From Paenibacillus periandrae (GTDB lineage: Bacteria; Bacillota; Bacilli; Paenibacillales; NBRC-103111): 64,000 nt of DNA. Of this stretch, positions 44,257 to 52,956 are shown piece after piece. The position numbers were made by a program, and so were the translations under genes. Below the pieces are notes generated by a model that ran no database searches, had not been told where the DNA came from, and saw only the letters and a list, made by a program, of their open reading frames with translations. Each line of letters starts with the position of its first letter. The first letter of the stretch is position 1. The DNA lies in assembly GCF_022458865.1 (NCBI RefSeq), contig NZ_JAJNMU010000024.1, positions 62,001 to 126,000 of the forward strand. Direction: 5' to 3'.

Positions 44257-45039
44257 CTATAATACAAACTCCCTGTAAGGGACTGTCCATACAACATCGT
44301 GCGCAAGCCTGTGACCATTATAGCCATCCTCGCCAAAAGCGGTTCCGTGATCGGAACAAACGATGCAAAAAGTCGGGCCTCTGCTTCGCATGGCGTCCAT
44401 AAGTGGACCAAGCTGAGCATCGACATAACGCAATGCGGCTCTTTGGGTTTCGGGCGAATCCTGTCTCGCTCCAGGCACAAAGTAATGATTAGGACCATGG
44501 ATAGCCGAGACATTCATAAACAAAAACAAGCGCTGCTCCCGGTCATACTTGTCAATCAGCTTCAATGCATGGTTCACCTGATGCTCGGTAGACCGGGGTT
44601 GAGTAACACCAAAGGTTTGACGCCAATAGCTTTCCTGAAAATAGGACGGAAGCACTTTGGCTAAAGGTACTTTTTTTGTAAAAAAAATAACGCCCCCGAT
44701 ACAAATCGTCCGATATCCAGCGGATTGTAACCCCGATACGATATCGGGCGTATCAAATAACCAGGTATTCGACTGTGTTTTGAGTCCTGTTCCTTTGGAA
44801 TGAAATAACCGCGTATGCTCCGTTTTATTCGTCGTTGCCGGTGTCGGCAAAAAACCTCCAAAAAAAGCATGATGAGCGGCATAAGTGAAGCTTCCTGGCG
44901 TGTGCCTCTTCTCCCAGGAGCCTGATCCACATAAGTTCGGACAGTTGTGCTCCTCGAGCTTGGCAACATCATAACGTAAAGTGTCCAGTGTAATAAACAG
45001 AATGTCATGTGTGCCAACAATCTCGTTCATATTGATCAT
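44257..45039 (-). CDS. STM4013/SEN3800-family sulfatase-like hydrolase
   Basis: A 260-residue, compact member of the alkaline-phosphatase/sulfatase superfamily. Likely metal ligands are Asp19 (FITLDTLRYD), Asp230-His231 (CSDHGTAFGEDG) and one of His243/His247 (NGHRLAH). The nucleophile region is GSFTYAAHHAFFGG, where Thr52 is the candidate; there is no CxPxR sulfatase motif. Typical superfamily reactions are phosphate, phosphonate or sulfate ester hydrolysis. Spacing to its neighbours is 18 and 7 bases. No signal peptide, so it acts in the cytosol. Confidence 0.87.
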   Translation of the reverse strand: MINMNEIVGTHDILFITLDTLRYDVAKLEEHNCPNLCGSGSWEKRHTPGSFTYAAHHAFFGGFLPTPATTNKTEHTRLFHSKGTGLKTQSNTWLFDTPDIVSGLQSAGYRTICIGGVIFFTKKVPLAKVLPSYFQESYWRQTFGVTQPRSTEHQVNHALKLIDKYDREQRLFLFMNVSAIHGPNHYFVPGARQDSPETQRAALRYVDAQLGPLMDAMRSRGPTFCIVCSDHGTAFGEDGYNGHRLAHDVVWTVPYREFVL

Positions 45040-45046
45040 AAAGCTT

Positions 45047-46330
45047 TCATCCTTTATAGATACAAGTCATTTCCCATTCATAGGTACTGCATCCGTTAAA
45101 TTGTACATCATATACAAGATCACCAAACGGGTTGATGTCAGCGATGTACGGCTTAAGGGAGCCGCGTGATAACAAAACATCGATGCCAGCAACGAAGGAA
45201 GATGGGAATAGAGCCATTGTTGCCTGAGCAATCTCTTCAATACGATCGGTAGTTTCCGGTGTAAGGCCTATGTCAGCAGGGTCTGCACGATCATTGCGCA
45301 AATGCAGATTGGTGATGGGTGTATGACTCAGACGGGCGACCCTGTGACAAGCCTGCCCACCTACAACCAGCTGACGAATGTCAAATACTTGCTTGTGCAG
45401 CGCAGCTGGGGCAGAAGCCTTCTCAATCCAGCGCTCGACATGAACACCCTGCTCACATAGCCAATTCACTATAGTTTTGATGTTCTTGCTATCCGTATAT
45501 TTTCTTAGAGAGCCTGCATTGTAATAAACGGATTCGTGGTTGCGATACTCCAGACCGATCGTCGTAATCATAACCTCGGCACCCGTGGATGGATTTATCT
45601 GATAAGCCGCAATACCTGATGCCGAAGAGCCAAAGGCCAGCTTAATAAAAACACGGTGCATTCGACGGGTCCGCATAGCTTCCCTCAGCTCTTCATAATT
45701 GCTGAGGCTGCCCAGAGCTGCGGGTATGGGCGGGACCGGAACACCATGAGCTGTGAGAAGCTGATGACAGCGGCGTTTATCGAACATCAGGGCAATTTCT
45801 GCCGGGTCATTCATCCAACGAACGGATGGCGACAGCACTTCGGCCTGCCGCTTGATCTGGTGCAGGAGTCTACAGAAACCACGAAACCATTGGGCAGGAT
45901 AGTAAATACGTCCCTGCTCCTGAACAAGATCAAGCGCCTCCTGTGGGGAAATCCGTGCTGCTATACTGAAATAATGCAGCGGATGAAAGGCATCTGAAGC
46001 AGCTGCCGAATGAAATAAATCCTTTGTTGATGGATCCATTCGATTCCCATCATCCGCACACACCGCTCCAAGCGCAATCAACTCCCGTTCCACTTCGAAT
46101 TGCTCACCAGGAGAATCTAGGCGAATTAGAGGCAGCTGCTTGCCGTCCTGTAAATAAGGTCGTAATAACTCTCCTGGACTTCCCTTATACCTCAACCAAT
46201 CGAGATAGGAAATGAGATGAGCTGGAGGAAGCCCAAGACGGGTACGAGCCTTTTGTAAGAAAGACGTTCTTTTATTCCCTGGATTTCCGATAACAATCAG
46301 CTGACGGTTCGCTTCCAAGAAGTTCGGCAC
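45047..46330 (-). CDS. STM4014-family ATP-grasp-like protein
   Basis: A 427-residue protein with an ATP-grasp fold. The ATP-binding lysine region is HRVFIKLAFGSSASGIAAYQ (about 228-247) and the metal-binding end is VAGIDVLL with PYIADINPFGDLVYD (about 385-405). The N-terminal part starts LIVIGNPGNKRTSFLQ. The family STM4014 is uncharacterised; ATP-grasp enzymes ligate a carboxylate to an amine, thiol or alcohol through an acyl phosphate. It starts at GTG one base after the STM4015 stop. Its natural substrate might be the STM4015-type protein. Confidence 0.86.
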   Translation of the reverse strand: MPNFLEANRQLIVIGNPGNKRTSFLQKARTRLGLPPAHLISYLDWLRYKGSPGELLRPYLQDGKQLPLIRLDSPGEQFEVERELIALGAVCADDGNRMDPSTKDLFHSAAASDAFHPLHYFSIAARISPQEALDLVQEQGRIYYPAQWFRGFCRLLHQIKRQAEVLSPSVRWMNDPAEIALMFDKRRCHQLLTAHGVPVPPIPAALGSLSNYEELREAMRTRRMHRVFIKLAFGSSASGIAAYQINPSTGAEVMITTIGLEYRNHESVYYNAGSLRKYTDSKNIKTIVNWLCEQGVHVERWIEKASAPAALHKQVFDIRQLVVGGQACHRVARLSHTPITNLHLRNDRADPADIGLTPETTDRIEEIAQATMALFPSSFVAGIDVLLSRGSLKPYIADINPFGDLVYDVQFNGCSTYEWEMTCIYKG

Positions 46331-46331
46331 T

Positions 46332-47177
46332 TTACTCCGTTACTGCCGGATAACGCCAATCATCCTCATCGGCACCACCCTGTTCGTCACTAACATCGAC
46401 CTGAAGGCCTGATTCCTTCCATCGCTTAATCATTGCTTCAGACATATAATGATAGCTTAAATTGAGGAATGAGAGCTTTTGAATACGGCTGCTGACAATG
46501 AGAGCTTCCGCTCCGACATCGCTTAAAGTACCTTGTGATAAATCAAGGGTATGAAGTTGGTCCAATATGGGAGCATCCGCGATAGCAAGCGCAATTTCAT
46601 CCTGAATTTCACTGTTCTTCAGTCCCAGATAGGTAAGCTTGGGGAACAGCTCTTTGTTCATAAATGGTTTCAGATCGTCCAGGCTGCCATTCCATCCATA
46701 GTCATCAACGCCCAAATATAATTCCAGCTTTTTTAATTCCGGCAGCTCGGCAGTCTGGATGTCTTGGATCACTTCCAGAGGCAGTCCTCCACAAATGATA
46801 ATAAGCTCCTCCAGGTGAGCATGCTTTAACTGAGTCAGCCGCAAACCCTCACTGCCTTGAACGGTAAAGGACTGCAGCTTCGGATAAGCGTCCAGCACCG
46901 GTGTGAGATCGGATTGCTTGATCCAGGAAATCTCACACTCTTCCCCTTCCATATCGCCAATAAACAGCTTTGTCAAATTCGGAAATTGCTCACGCGCCTG
47001 GATAATGGCCTGTGCCAAAGCACTTGAATCATTCTCGTAAGCATCCCCCCAGGAACCTATAATCAAGGAATGCAGCTCTCGACTTTCTGGTTTGGCGGCA
47101 AGCTCCTCGATTAATTTTTCCATCGTCTGGCCTTGTTCGTGATCATCATAGTCAAGCACTAATCGGACTTCAGTCAT
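46332..47177 (-). CDS. STM4015-family leucine-rich-repeat-like protein
   Basis: A 281-residue cytosolic protein, first gene of the operon, with AAGGAGGT before the ATG. The body reads as irregular leucine-rich repeats (FPKLTYLGLKNSEI, LDQLHTLDLSQGTLSD, IQKLSFLNLSYHYMS). Conserved family features include IIGSWGDAYEN and VDDYGWNGSLDDLKP. It ends in a short acidic-aromatic tail, DEDDWRYPAVTE. It has no catalytic motif, so it may serve as scaffold, binding partner or substrate of the enzymes encoded after it. Assignment to the family is by recognition; function is unknown. Confidence 0.85.
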   Translation of the reverse strand: MTEVRLVLDYDDHEQGQTMEKLIEELAAKPESRELHSLIIGSWGDAYENDSSALAQAIIQAREQFPNLTKLFIGDMEGEECEISWIKQSDLTPVLDAYPKLQSFTVQGSEGLRLTQLKHAHLEELIIICGGLPLEVIQDIQTAELPELKKLELYLGVDDYGWNGSLDDLKPFMNKELFPKLTYLGLKNSEIQDEIALAIADAPILDQLHTLDLSQGTLSDVGAEALIVSSRIQKLSFLNLSYHYMSEAMIKRWKESGLQVDVSDEQGGADEDDWRYPAVTE

Positions 47178-47290
47178 TAATAGTACCTCCTTGGAAATGC
47201 GGTTTTTGAACTCTGATTTACGGTGTTGCTTTTATTTATGTTACCTGCTGATCTTCTGCAAATCAAATTTTACCAATCTCGCTGCCACCT

Positions 47291-48817
47291 CTACAGCTGA
47301 TCGATAATATCACTCGCTATTAAGGAAGCCATATAGGGCCTGCTGCTCGCCGCGCGATCGCCGGCTGAACCATGCAGGTAGACACCAAGAGCGGCCGATT
47401 GTGTGGCTGACATGCCTTGAGCAAGCAGTCCGGCTATAATTCCTGCCAGCACATCTCCTGTACCTCCGGTAGCCATTCCCGCGTTACCGGTACGATTAAT
47501 GTATACCTCACCTTCTGGAGTAGCGACGACAGTGCGCGCACCTTTGAGAACTAAGGTAACGCCAAACTTCCAGGCAAAGGAGCGTGCCGTTTCAATTCGG
47601 TCTCCTTGAATGTCAGGAATTGATTTACCGCACAGACGCGCCATTTCACCGGGATGTGGTGTCAAAATAACAGGAGCCGATCGCCGTGACAGGGCATCTA
47701 GTCCGATAGAGGAGCCCAGCATATTCAAAGCATCAGCATCCAGAACAAGCGGGCAAGTCGTATGTTCCCAGACGTCCCGCAGCCAATGAGTATCATTGTC
47801 AAAGCGTCCTATACCCGGTCCGAACACGATCGCAGCCTTATTTGCTGCCAGCTCGAGGATCGATTGTGTGGGAATTTTACCCCAATCACCACGGCCTTCA
47901 TCAGCCATGCCTCGCATCATAATCTCTGGGATTTGTCCCAGCATCCCATCAAGCAGACTCTCTGGCAGCGCCCAGGTCACCAAGCCACTGCCTGCTCGCA
48001 GTGCTGCCTTGGAGCACAATAAGCCTGCACCACTCATGGAGCGGCTCCCTGCAGCAACAAGAACATGCCCAAAGGTACCTTTATTGGAATTGGAAGCACG
48101 CCGTCTGTAGTTGCTCAGACCTAGTGCATCCGAGAGAAGAGGCTCTCCAATTCGGTAGGTACGAACCTTCAATTGCTCGGCTGCAAATTGCGGAATGCCG
48201 ATAGAACGAACACTCACACGCCCTGCCTGCTCTACACCTGGCTCCTGCTCCAATCCACGCTTGGAGAAGGCTAATGCAATGGTGCAGGTGGCACGAATAC
48301 AAGCATCGTGCACATATCCTGTGTTCGGGTCCAGCCCGCTTGGAATATCGACAGCATAGATAGGGAGACTGCTCTCATTAGCCTCTAGAATAAGTTTCGC
48401 AACGACTTCCCGCGGTGCCCCACGGCTGCCTGTGCCCAATAATGCGTCGATAATCAAGTCATAGCTGTGCCATTGAACACATAATTCTGCGTAATTAGAG
48501 GAAGGTATCTGCAAATTAAAGGCGATATCTCTCTGTACTGCAGCTTCATCCACAAAACCTTCCGGATCTGTCGCGTATATGATTTCCACCTTATGGCCAG
48601 CTTCCTGTAAATGCCTGGAAGCGACAAGTCCATCGGCACCATTGTTGCCTTTGCCAACCAACACTGCAATACGTAGAAGCCGCTCACCTGCATGAAGCGA
48701 TACCTCCTCGGCAACCGCTCTTCCTGCGTTTTCCATCAGCACCATAGCTGGGATACCGATTTGTTCAATCGTATATTGATCAATAGCTCTCATTTCCTGC
48801 GAATTGACGACATACAT
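47291..48817 (-). CDS. nnr: Bifunctional NAD(P)H-hydrate epimerase / ADP-dependent dehydratase
   Basis: Metabolite-repair enzyme that restores NAD(P)H from its hydrated form. The 508-residue product has the epimerase (YjeF_N) domain at the N terminus (VLMENAGRAVAEEV, GKGNNGADGLVA, ALLGTGSRGAPR, AVDIPSGLDPNTG) and the ribokinase-like dehydratase domain from about 230 (GTFGHVLVAAGS, PVILTPHPGEMARL, GGTGDVLAGIIAGLL). Both active sites look intact. It ends 113 bases before the STM4015 start on the same strand. Confidence 0.96.
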   Translation of the reverse strand: MYVVNSQEMRAIDQYTIEQIGIPAMVLMENAGRAVAEEVSLHAGERLLRIAVLVGKGNNGADGLVASRHLQEAGHKVEIIYATDPEGFVDEAAVQRDIAFNLQIPSSNYAELCVQWHSYDLIIDALLGTGSRGAPREVVAKLILEANESSLPIYAVDIPSGLDPNTGYVHDACIRATCTIALAFSKRGLEQEPGVEQAGRVSVRSIGIPQFAAEQLKVRTYRIGEPLLSDALGLSNYRRRASNSNKGTFGHVLVAAGSRSMSGAGLLCSKAALRAGSGLVTWALPESLLDGMLGQIPEIMMRGMADEGRGDWGKIPTQSILELAANKAAIVFGPGIGRFDNDTHWLRDVWEHTTCPLVLDADALNMLGSSIGLDALSRRSAPVILTPHPGEMARLCGKSIPDIQGDRIETARSFAWKFGVTLVLKGARTVVATPEGEVYINRTGNAGMATGGTGDVLAGIIAGLLAQGMSATQSAALGVYLHGSAGDRAASSRPYMASLIASDIIDQL

Positions 48818-48841
48818 GCTTGTTGCCCCTCCTCTATAACA

Positions 48842-49582
48842 TCAATCCTCGTAATAGGCCAATACCGAGCTCTCACTAATACATGTACCCGTACTGGTTC
48901 CCTCAAAAATCTCTTTCATCGAGCCAGGTTTATCGAAATTAAACACATAAATCGGTAAATGAAAGTCCCGTGCCAATATAAAAGCGGATTGATCCATAAC
49001 CCGCAAATCATGGCTAATTACATCATTGTAATGCAGTGACTTGTACTTCTGCGCATCCTTATGCAGCTTCGGGTCCTGATTATATACACCATCCACACCC
49101 TGCTTGGCAACCAGAATCGCTTCGCAGTTTACCTCGATGGCTCTTTGCACAGAGGGATAATCTGTCGTGACATAGGGCTGTCCATTACCACCTGCAAAAA
49201 TCACAATAAAACCCTTTTCCAAATGGTGAATGGCTTTTAACCGAATATAAGGCTCGGCCACGGAGGTAACCGGAATCGCTGACATCACTCTGACTTCAGA
49301 CCTCGTTTTGGCTTTAAGAACGCCTCTGAGCATCAGACTGTTAATTACGGTTGCCAGAGTACCAATGTTATCGGCCTCCGCTCGTTCAATACCCCAATTC
49401 TCGCCCATATTTCCACGAAATATATTACCCCCGCCAATCACGAGGCAGACCTCGACGCCCATACGCAATATCGTCAAAATTTCATTGGCTATATGTTCTA
49501 GCCGCTCAGGATCAAAACCAAATTCACTCTTGCCAGCTACGGCTCCGCCGCTAAGCTTGATCAAAATTCTTTTATACTTCAC
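48842..49582 (-). CDS. Uridylate (UMP) kinase paralogue
   Basis: Amino-acid-kinase-fold enzyme of 246 residues that phosphorylates UMP. Family text includes VIGGGNIFRGN, ADNIGTLATVINSLML, FAGGNGQPYVTTDYPSVQRA and ILVAKQGVDGVYNQDP. The N-terminal ATP loop reads KLSGGAVAGKSEFG rather than KLSGEAL. It is not next to tsf and frr, the normal pyrH site, so it is probably a second copy. The start is GTG with GGAGG. A hairpin with a T-run lies in its leader. The symbol pyrH is withheld because a standard copy is expected elsewhere. Confidence 0.88.
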   Translation of the reverse strand: MKYKRILIKLSGGAVAGKSEFGFDPERLEHIANEILTILRMGVEVCLVIGGGNIFRGNMGENWGIERAEADNIGTLATVINSLMLRGVLKAKTRSEVRVMSAIPVTSVAEPYIRLKAIHHLEKGFIVIFAGGNGQPYVTTDYPSVQRAIEVNCEAILVAKQGVDGVYNQDPKLHKDAQKYKSLHYNDVISHDLRVMDQSAFILARDFHLPIYVFNFDKPGSMKEIFEGTSTGTCISESSVLAYYED

Positions 49583-49999
49583 TAACCATGCACCTCCAAT
49601 AAATTTTCATACTGCTCGGGCGCTGCTGATTGTTAAGGGTACATAAAAATAAAAGACACTCAAGCAATAAATGCCTGTAGTGTCTCCAATGGAATATAAA
49701 AGGGAATGAAAGGAATATGAATACAAATAGCCTTGCTCCACACGACTTTATCTCATATGGCTTCAGAAGGCTGTCCATAGTCCCACACCTTTCCCGCTTG
49801 ACGAATTCGTATATTATTTATTGTAAATTGAAGCTTATAAAACGTCAAATTTTGCGTGTTGATAGTCGCATTGAATCTTCCAGTCACGATGTCAATAAAC
49901 TAATCCTGTCATTCGATTTTGAGATATGATAATCTCCATGTTATGATTAATACGAAGAAATGTACCATCTGTTCAAAATAGCTTAATGAGGGGACAACG
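49583..49999. other. Divergent intergenic region between UMP kinase paralogue and CNNM gene
   Basis: About 420 bases holding the leader of the UMP kinase gene (minus) and the promoter of the CNNM gene (plus). A 70-codon plus frame from 49717 has no ribosome site and no likeness to a family. The terminator-like hairpin at 49654-49685 is described separately. Confidence 0.5.
49643..49686 (-). terminator. Terminator-like hairpin in the UMP kinase leader, possible attenuator
   Basis: AGACACT (49654-49660) pairs with AGTGTCT (49679-49685), with further inner pairing of AGCA/TGCC-type bases, and on the minus strand TTTTATTTTTATG follows. It lies 70-100 bases upstream of the start of the UMP kinase paralogue and no minus-strand gene precedes it within the region, so it would act on the gene's own leader transcript. 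Confidence 0.55.
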
Positions 50000-51325
50000 A
50001 TGATAGGTCTAAATTTGGTCATGATTTTGGTTTTACTATTAGCAACAGCATTTTTTGTAGCCGCAGAATTTGCATTTCTCAAAATCCGCCCAAGCCGGGT
50101 AGATCAGCTCGTTACCGAAGGAAACAAGAAGGCTCTATCCGTTAAACGTGTAATTAGTAATTTGGATGGGTATTTATCCGCATGCCAATTGGGCATCACC
50201 ATCACAGCACTCGGTCTCGGGTGGCTCGGTGAACCGACTGTAGAATTAATTTTACATCCGCTTATCGGACCTATGGGGCTGCCTTCTCAGGTCGAAGCCA
50301 CACTATCCTTCCTGATCGCCTTTGGTCTTGTCACCTACTGTCATGTCGTATTAGGTGAATTGGCTCCCAAATCGATAGCCATTCAAAAAGCAGAATCCAT
50401 CAGCTTTCTGCTGGCAGCACCGATGATCGGGTTTTACAAAATCATGTATCCGTTTATATGGCTGCTGAATGGCTCCGCTACTCAATTTATCAGACTGTTC
50501 GGCATGAGACCTGCGAATGAGCATGAGGATGCCCACTCTGAGGAAGAACTGCGGATTATTTTGAGCGAAAGTCTGGAAAGCGGAGAAATTAACCAAACCG
50601 AATACGGTTACGTTAGCAGGATCTTTGAGTTTGATGAGCTGAAAGCCAGAGAAATCATGGTCCCCCGTACTGAAATGGTCTGCTTGTTCCTGAATAATAC
50701 CCTTGAAGAAAACATGAATATAATTAAAGAAGAGCAATACACTCGATTCCCGGTCGCTGGAGAAAGTAAGGATGATATTATTGGGATGATCAATACGAAG
50801 CAATTTTTCTTAAAATATATCGATACTCCCCAAATCAACCTGCTTGATCTGATCAATCCTGTTGTGTCTGTACCTGAATCCATGCCTGTCAAATCTTTGC
50901 TCAAAGAGATGCAGAAGCAAAATGCCCACATTGTTATGCTGCTCGACGAATATGGCGGGACGGCAGGTATGATTACGATTGAAGATGTGCTGGAGGAAAT
51001 TGTCGGAGAAATCCGTGATGAGTTCGACTCGGAGGAACGGCCTGAGATAGAGCGTATGGGCGATCAGCGTATTATTGTCGATGGCAAGGTACCTATTGGA
51101 GACATCAATGACATTTTCGGCAGTGATTTGGATCAAAGCGAATTGGATACTATCGGCGGCTGGCTGTATGCCAAGCATCCGCTTTTAAGAGAAGGCATGG
51201 AATGGGAATTTGATGTGCTGCACTTCAAGATTTTGAAAAAGGACGGACTGAGCTTCCGCAAAATTGAAATCAAGCCGCTTGGCAAAAAAGAACCGATTAC
51301 TGTTGATCACAAGAGTCTTGAATAG
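50000..51325 (+). CDS. CNNM/CorC-type transmembrane protein with CBS pair (hemolysin C family)
   Basis: A 441-residue membrane protein of the CNNM/CorC family, linked to magnesium or cobalt homeostasis. DUF21 (about 1-190; LLATAFFVAAEFAFLKIRPSR and LGELAPKSIAIQKAE), a CBS pair (about 205-330; MVPRTEMVCLF, HIVMLLDEYGGTAGMITIED) and the C-terminal CorC_HlyC domain (about 350-430; DGKVPIGDINDIFG). GAGGGG precedes the ATG. Followed by a good terminator; no partner genes. Confidence 0.94.
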   Translation: MIGLNLVMILVLLLATAFFVAAEFAFLKIRPSRVDQLVTEGNKKALSVKRVISNLDGYLSACQLGITITALGLGWLGEPTVELILHPLIGPMGLPSQVEATLSFLIAFGLVTYCHVVLGELAPKSIAIQKAESISFLLAAPMIGFYKIMYPFIWLLNGSATQFIRLFGMRPANEHEDAHSEEELRIILSESLESGEINQTEYGYVSRIFEFDELKAREIMVPRTEMVCLFLNNTLEENMNIIKEEQYTRFPVAGESKDDIIGMINTKQFFLKYIDTPQINLLDLINPVVSVPESMPVKSLLKEMQKQNAHIVMLLDEYGGTAGMITIEDVLEEIVGEIRDEFDSEERPEIERMGDQRIIVDGKVPIGDINDIFGSDLDQSELDTIGGWLYAKHPLLREGMEWEFDVLHFKILKKDGLSFRKIEIKPLGKKEPITVDHKSLE

Positions 51326-51328
51326 ATG

Positions 51329-51371
51329 GCAAAAAGAGCCTGATCTCAACTGAGATTCGGCTCTTTTTTTG
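51329..51371. terminator. Bidirectional terminator after CNNM gene
   Basis: AAAAAGAGCC (51331-51340) pairs with GGCTCTTTTT (51359-51368), with extra ATCTCA/TGAGAT pairing inside. It serves the convergent CNNM and TrhA genes. Confidence 0.9.
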
Positions 51372-51402
51372 AGGCGTGCAGACAGGTGCCCTGTCAGGTT
51401 AA

Positions 51403-52044
51403 CTAAGGCAGCAAATATAACAAAATCATAAAGAAATGCAGAATGGATCCCCCAAGCACAAACATATGCCACACAGCGTGGTGATAAGGAAAGCTTCTCC
51501 ATACATAAAACACCGTGCCGAGCGTATATAACAGACCGCCAATGACAAGCAAGGTCATACCTGCCGTGGGGAGTGCCGCAGACATCGGATTCCAGAGAAA
51601 CACTACAATCCAGCCCATCGCAATGTAGATCAAGGTCGAGGTAAACAAAAACTTTTTAGTGAAAAATGCTTTAAATACGATCCCTGCCGCGGCGATTGCC
51701 CATATCATAATTAACAATGCCCAGCCGAGCGTTCCATGAATAACTGTTAGCAAGATCGGCGTGTATGTCCCGGCAATGAATACATAGATGAAGGAATGAT
51801 CCAGCACTTCAAATACATCCTTGGCTTTACCCGCAGGAAGACTGTGAAGCATGGTCGATGCAACATACAGCAGCAGCATGCTTACACCATAAATAGTGAA
51901 GCTGGTTACATGCCAGGCTGTTCCCTTTGAAGCAGCAAACACAATCAACACGACAAGTCCAACCAAGCTAAGTAAACTTCCGATACCGTGTGTAACGGCA
52001 TTTGCAAGCTCTTCTCTTTTGCTATACGTATGTGTCATTGCCAT
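51403..52044 (-). CDS. PAQR-family TrhA/hemolysin III membrane protein
   Basis: A 213-residue seven-TM protein of the hemolysin III (YqfA, PAQR) group involved in membrane-energy homeostasis in Bacillus. Metal-type residues fit the family: ELANAVTHGIGSLLSLV, STMLHSLPAG, FEVLDHSFIYVFIAGTYTP and FPYHHAVWHMFVLGGSILHF. AAGGAGG precedes the ATG. It is followed (downstream) by a convergent terminator; upstream lies the IF-3-like gene on the same strand. Confidence 0.93.
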   Translation of the reverse strand: MAMTHTYSKREELANAVTHGIGSLLSLVGLVVLIVFAASKGTAWHVTSFTIYGVSMLLLYVASTMLHSLPAGKAKDVFEVLDHSFIYVFIAGTYTPILLTVIHGTLGWALLIMIWAIAAAGIVFKAFFTKKFLFTSTLIYIAMGWIVVFLWNPMSAALPTAGMTLLVIGGLLYTLGTVFYVWRSFPYHHAVWHMFVLGGSILHFFMILLYLLP

Positions 52045-52063
52045 TCGTGAATTGCCTCCTTTA

Positions 52064-52540
52064 TTATGTTAAAGGGTCCAATTGAACCGCGGCCTGCTTG
52101 CCGCTCAGTTGAATTCCCGTTTGCTTACGTCCCGCTAGCTTTAAATCGTCTATTAGACTCTCCAGCAGCGTCTTGGCCAGTGGTCCTTCCTTACCCTGAA
52201 TACGTACGACCAGCAGCACAGCATCACCGGATTTGAGGATACGTTCCGCCTGTTGTTTTTTCGTATCATAATCATGAGCTTCAATATGCGGAGTCAGCCG
52301 GATTTCCTTCACCTTGGGAGCTTGCTCGCGCTTACGCTGCTGCTGCGCCTCTTCCCTCGCCTTACCTGCACCCACCAGCCTGCAAGGCGGCGGACTGCTC
52401 ATCATGGAAGTACATACCAAATCCACTTTAAGCTTTTTGGCGAGTGCCAATGCCTGTGAGGTTAGCATCACGCCCAAGTCCTCGCCATCGATTCCGGTTA
52501 GCTGCACCTCGGATGCTTTTATCTTTTCATTCATGATCAT
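52064..52540 (-). CDS. Translation initiation factor IF-3 paralogue
   Basis: A 158-residue IF-3-like protein. AGGTGG precedes the ATG at 52540. Family landmarks: MNEKIKASEVQLTGIDGEDLGV (N domain), PPPCRLVGAGKAREEAQQQ where IF-3 has KPPVCRIMDYGKF, VKEIRLTPHIEAHDYDTK and the C domain start. The C-terminal part departs from IF-3: the RGREMTHPELG motif is replaced by RIQGKEGPLAK and the tail is short. It is not next to rpmI-rplT. So it is a divergent second copy, possibly with a regulatory role on ribosomes. Confidence 0.82.
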   Translation of the reverse strand: MIMNEKIKASEVQLTGIDGEDLGVMLTSQALALAKKLKVDLVCTSMMSSPPPCRLVGAGKAREEAQQQRKREQAPKVKEIRLTPHIEAHDYDTKKQQAERILKSGDAVLLVVRIQGKEGPLAKTLLESLIDDLKLAGRKQTGIQLSGKQAAVQLDPLT

Positions 52541-52602
52541 TAGGCAACCACCTGAACTTTCGTTATAATGATTAAGCATATCAAATTGAAGGGAGCTTAT
52601 CC

Positions 52603-52911
52603 ATGAGCCAAAAAGAATTGGAAGAGCAGCTTATCCGCAATTACCAACGCGACGAATCATTGATGGTTCATATATTTGCCCAATGGTGCGTTAATCACGA
52701 CCTCGACCCTGCCGATCTGTACAGACGGGCCTATCCTGATCAAGAAGCGAATCCTTTATTGCAGCAAGTTCAAGATTTGATCGTACCGAAGGAAGAAGCC
52801 GGTGATATTCCCGACGAAACCTTACTTGGTGTTTTATCGTTGTTTGGCAATGAAGAGCTTGCTTTTATTGTAACCGAAGAAATCGCACAACGCAGTCAGC
52901 GTTCCAAATGA
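52603..52911 (+). CDS. Conserved-looking small cytosolic protein, unknown
   Basis: A 102-residue acidic, helix-rich protein with AAGGGAG before the ATG, divergent from the IF-3-like gene. Text such as SLMVHIFAQWCVNHDLDPADLYRRAYPDQ looks like a globular domain; no membrane segment or signal peptide. I do not recognise the family. The adjacent divergent promoter suggests possible shared control with the IF-3 paralogue. Confidence 0.75.
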   Translation: MSQKELEEQLIRNYQRDESLMVHIFAQWCVNHDLDPADLYRRAYPDQEANPLLQQVQDLIVPKEEAGDIPDETLLGVLSLFGNEELAFIVTEEIAQRSQRSK

Positions 52912-52956
52912 TTTCTTACATAATTAGCTTACTTTGATAAACCTTCATTTTCATGA

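Noticed and set aside
44257..45039. Calling this gene a true sulfatase
   Set aside because: The CxPxR motif that forms the sulfatase formylglycine is absent; only the wider alkaline-phosphatase fold is supported.
49717..49929. Plus-strand 70-codon frame in the UMP kinase/CNNM intergenic region
   Set aside because: No ribosome site or recognisable domain; it spans the promoter region of both genes.
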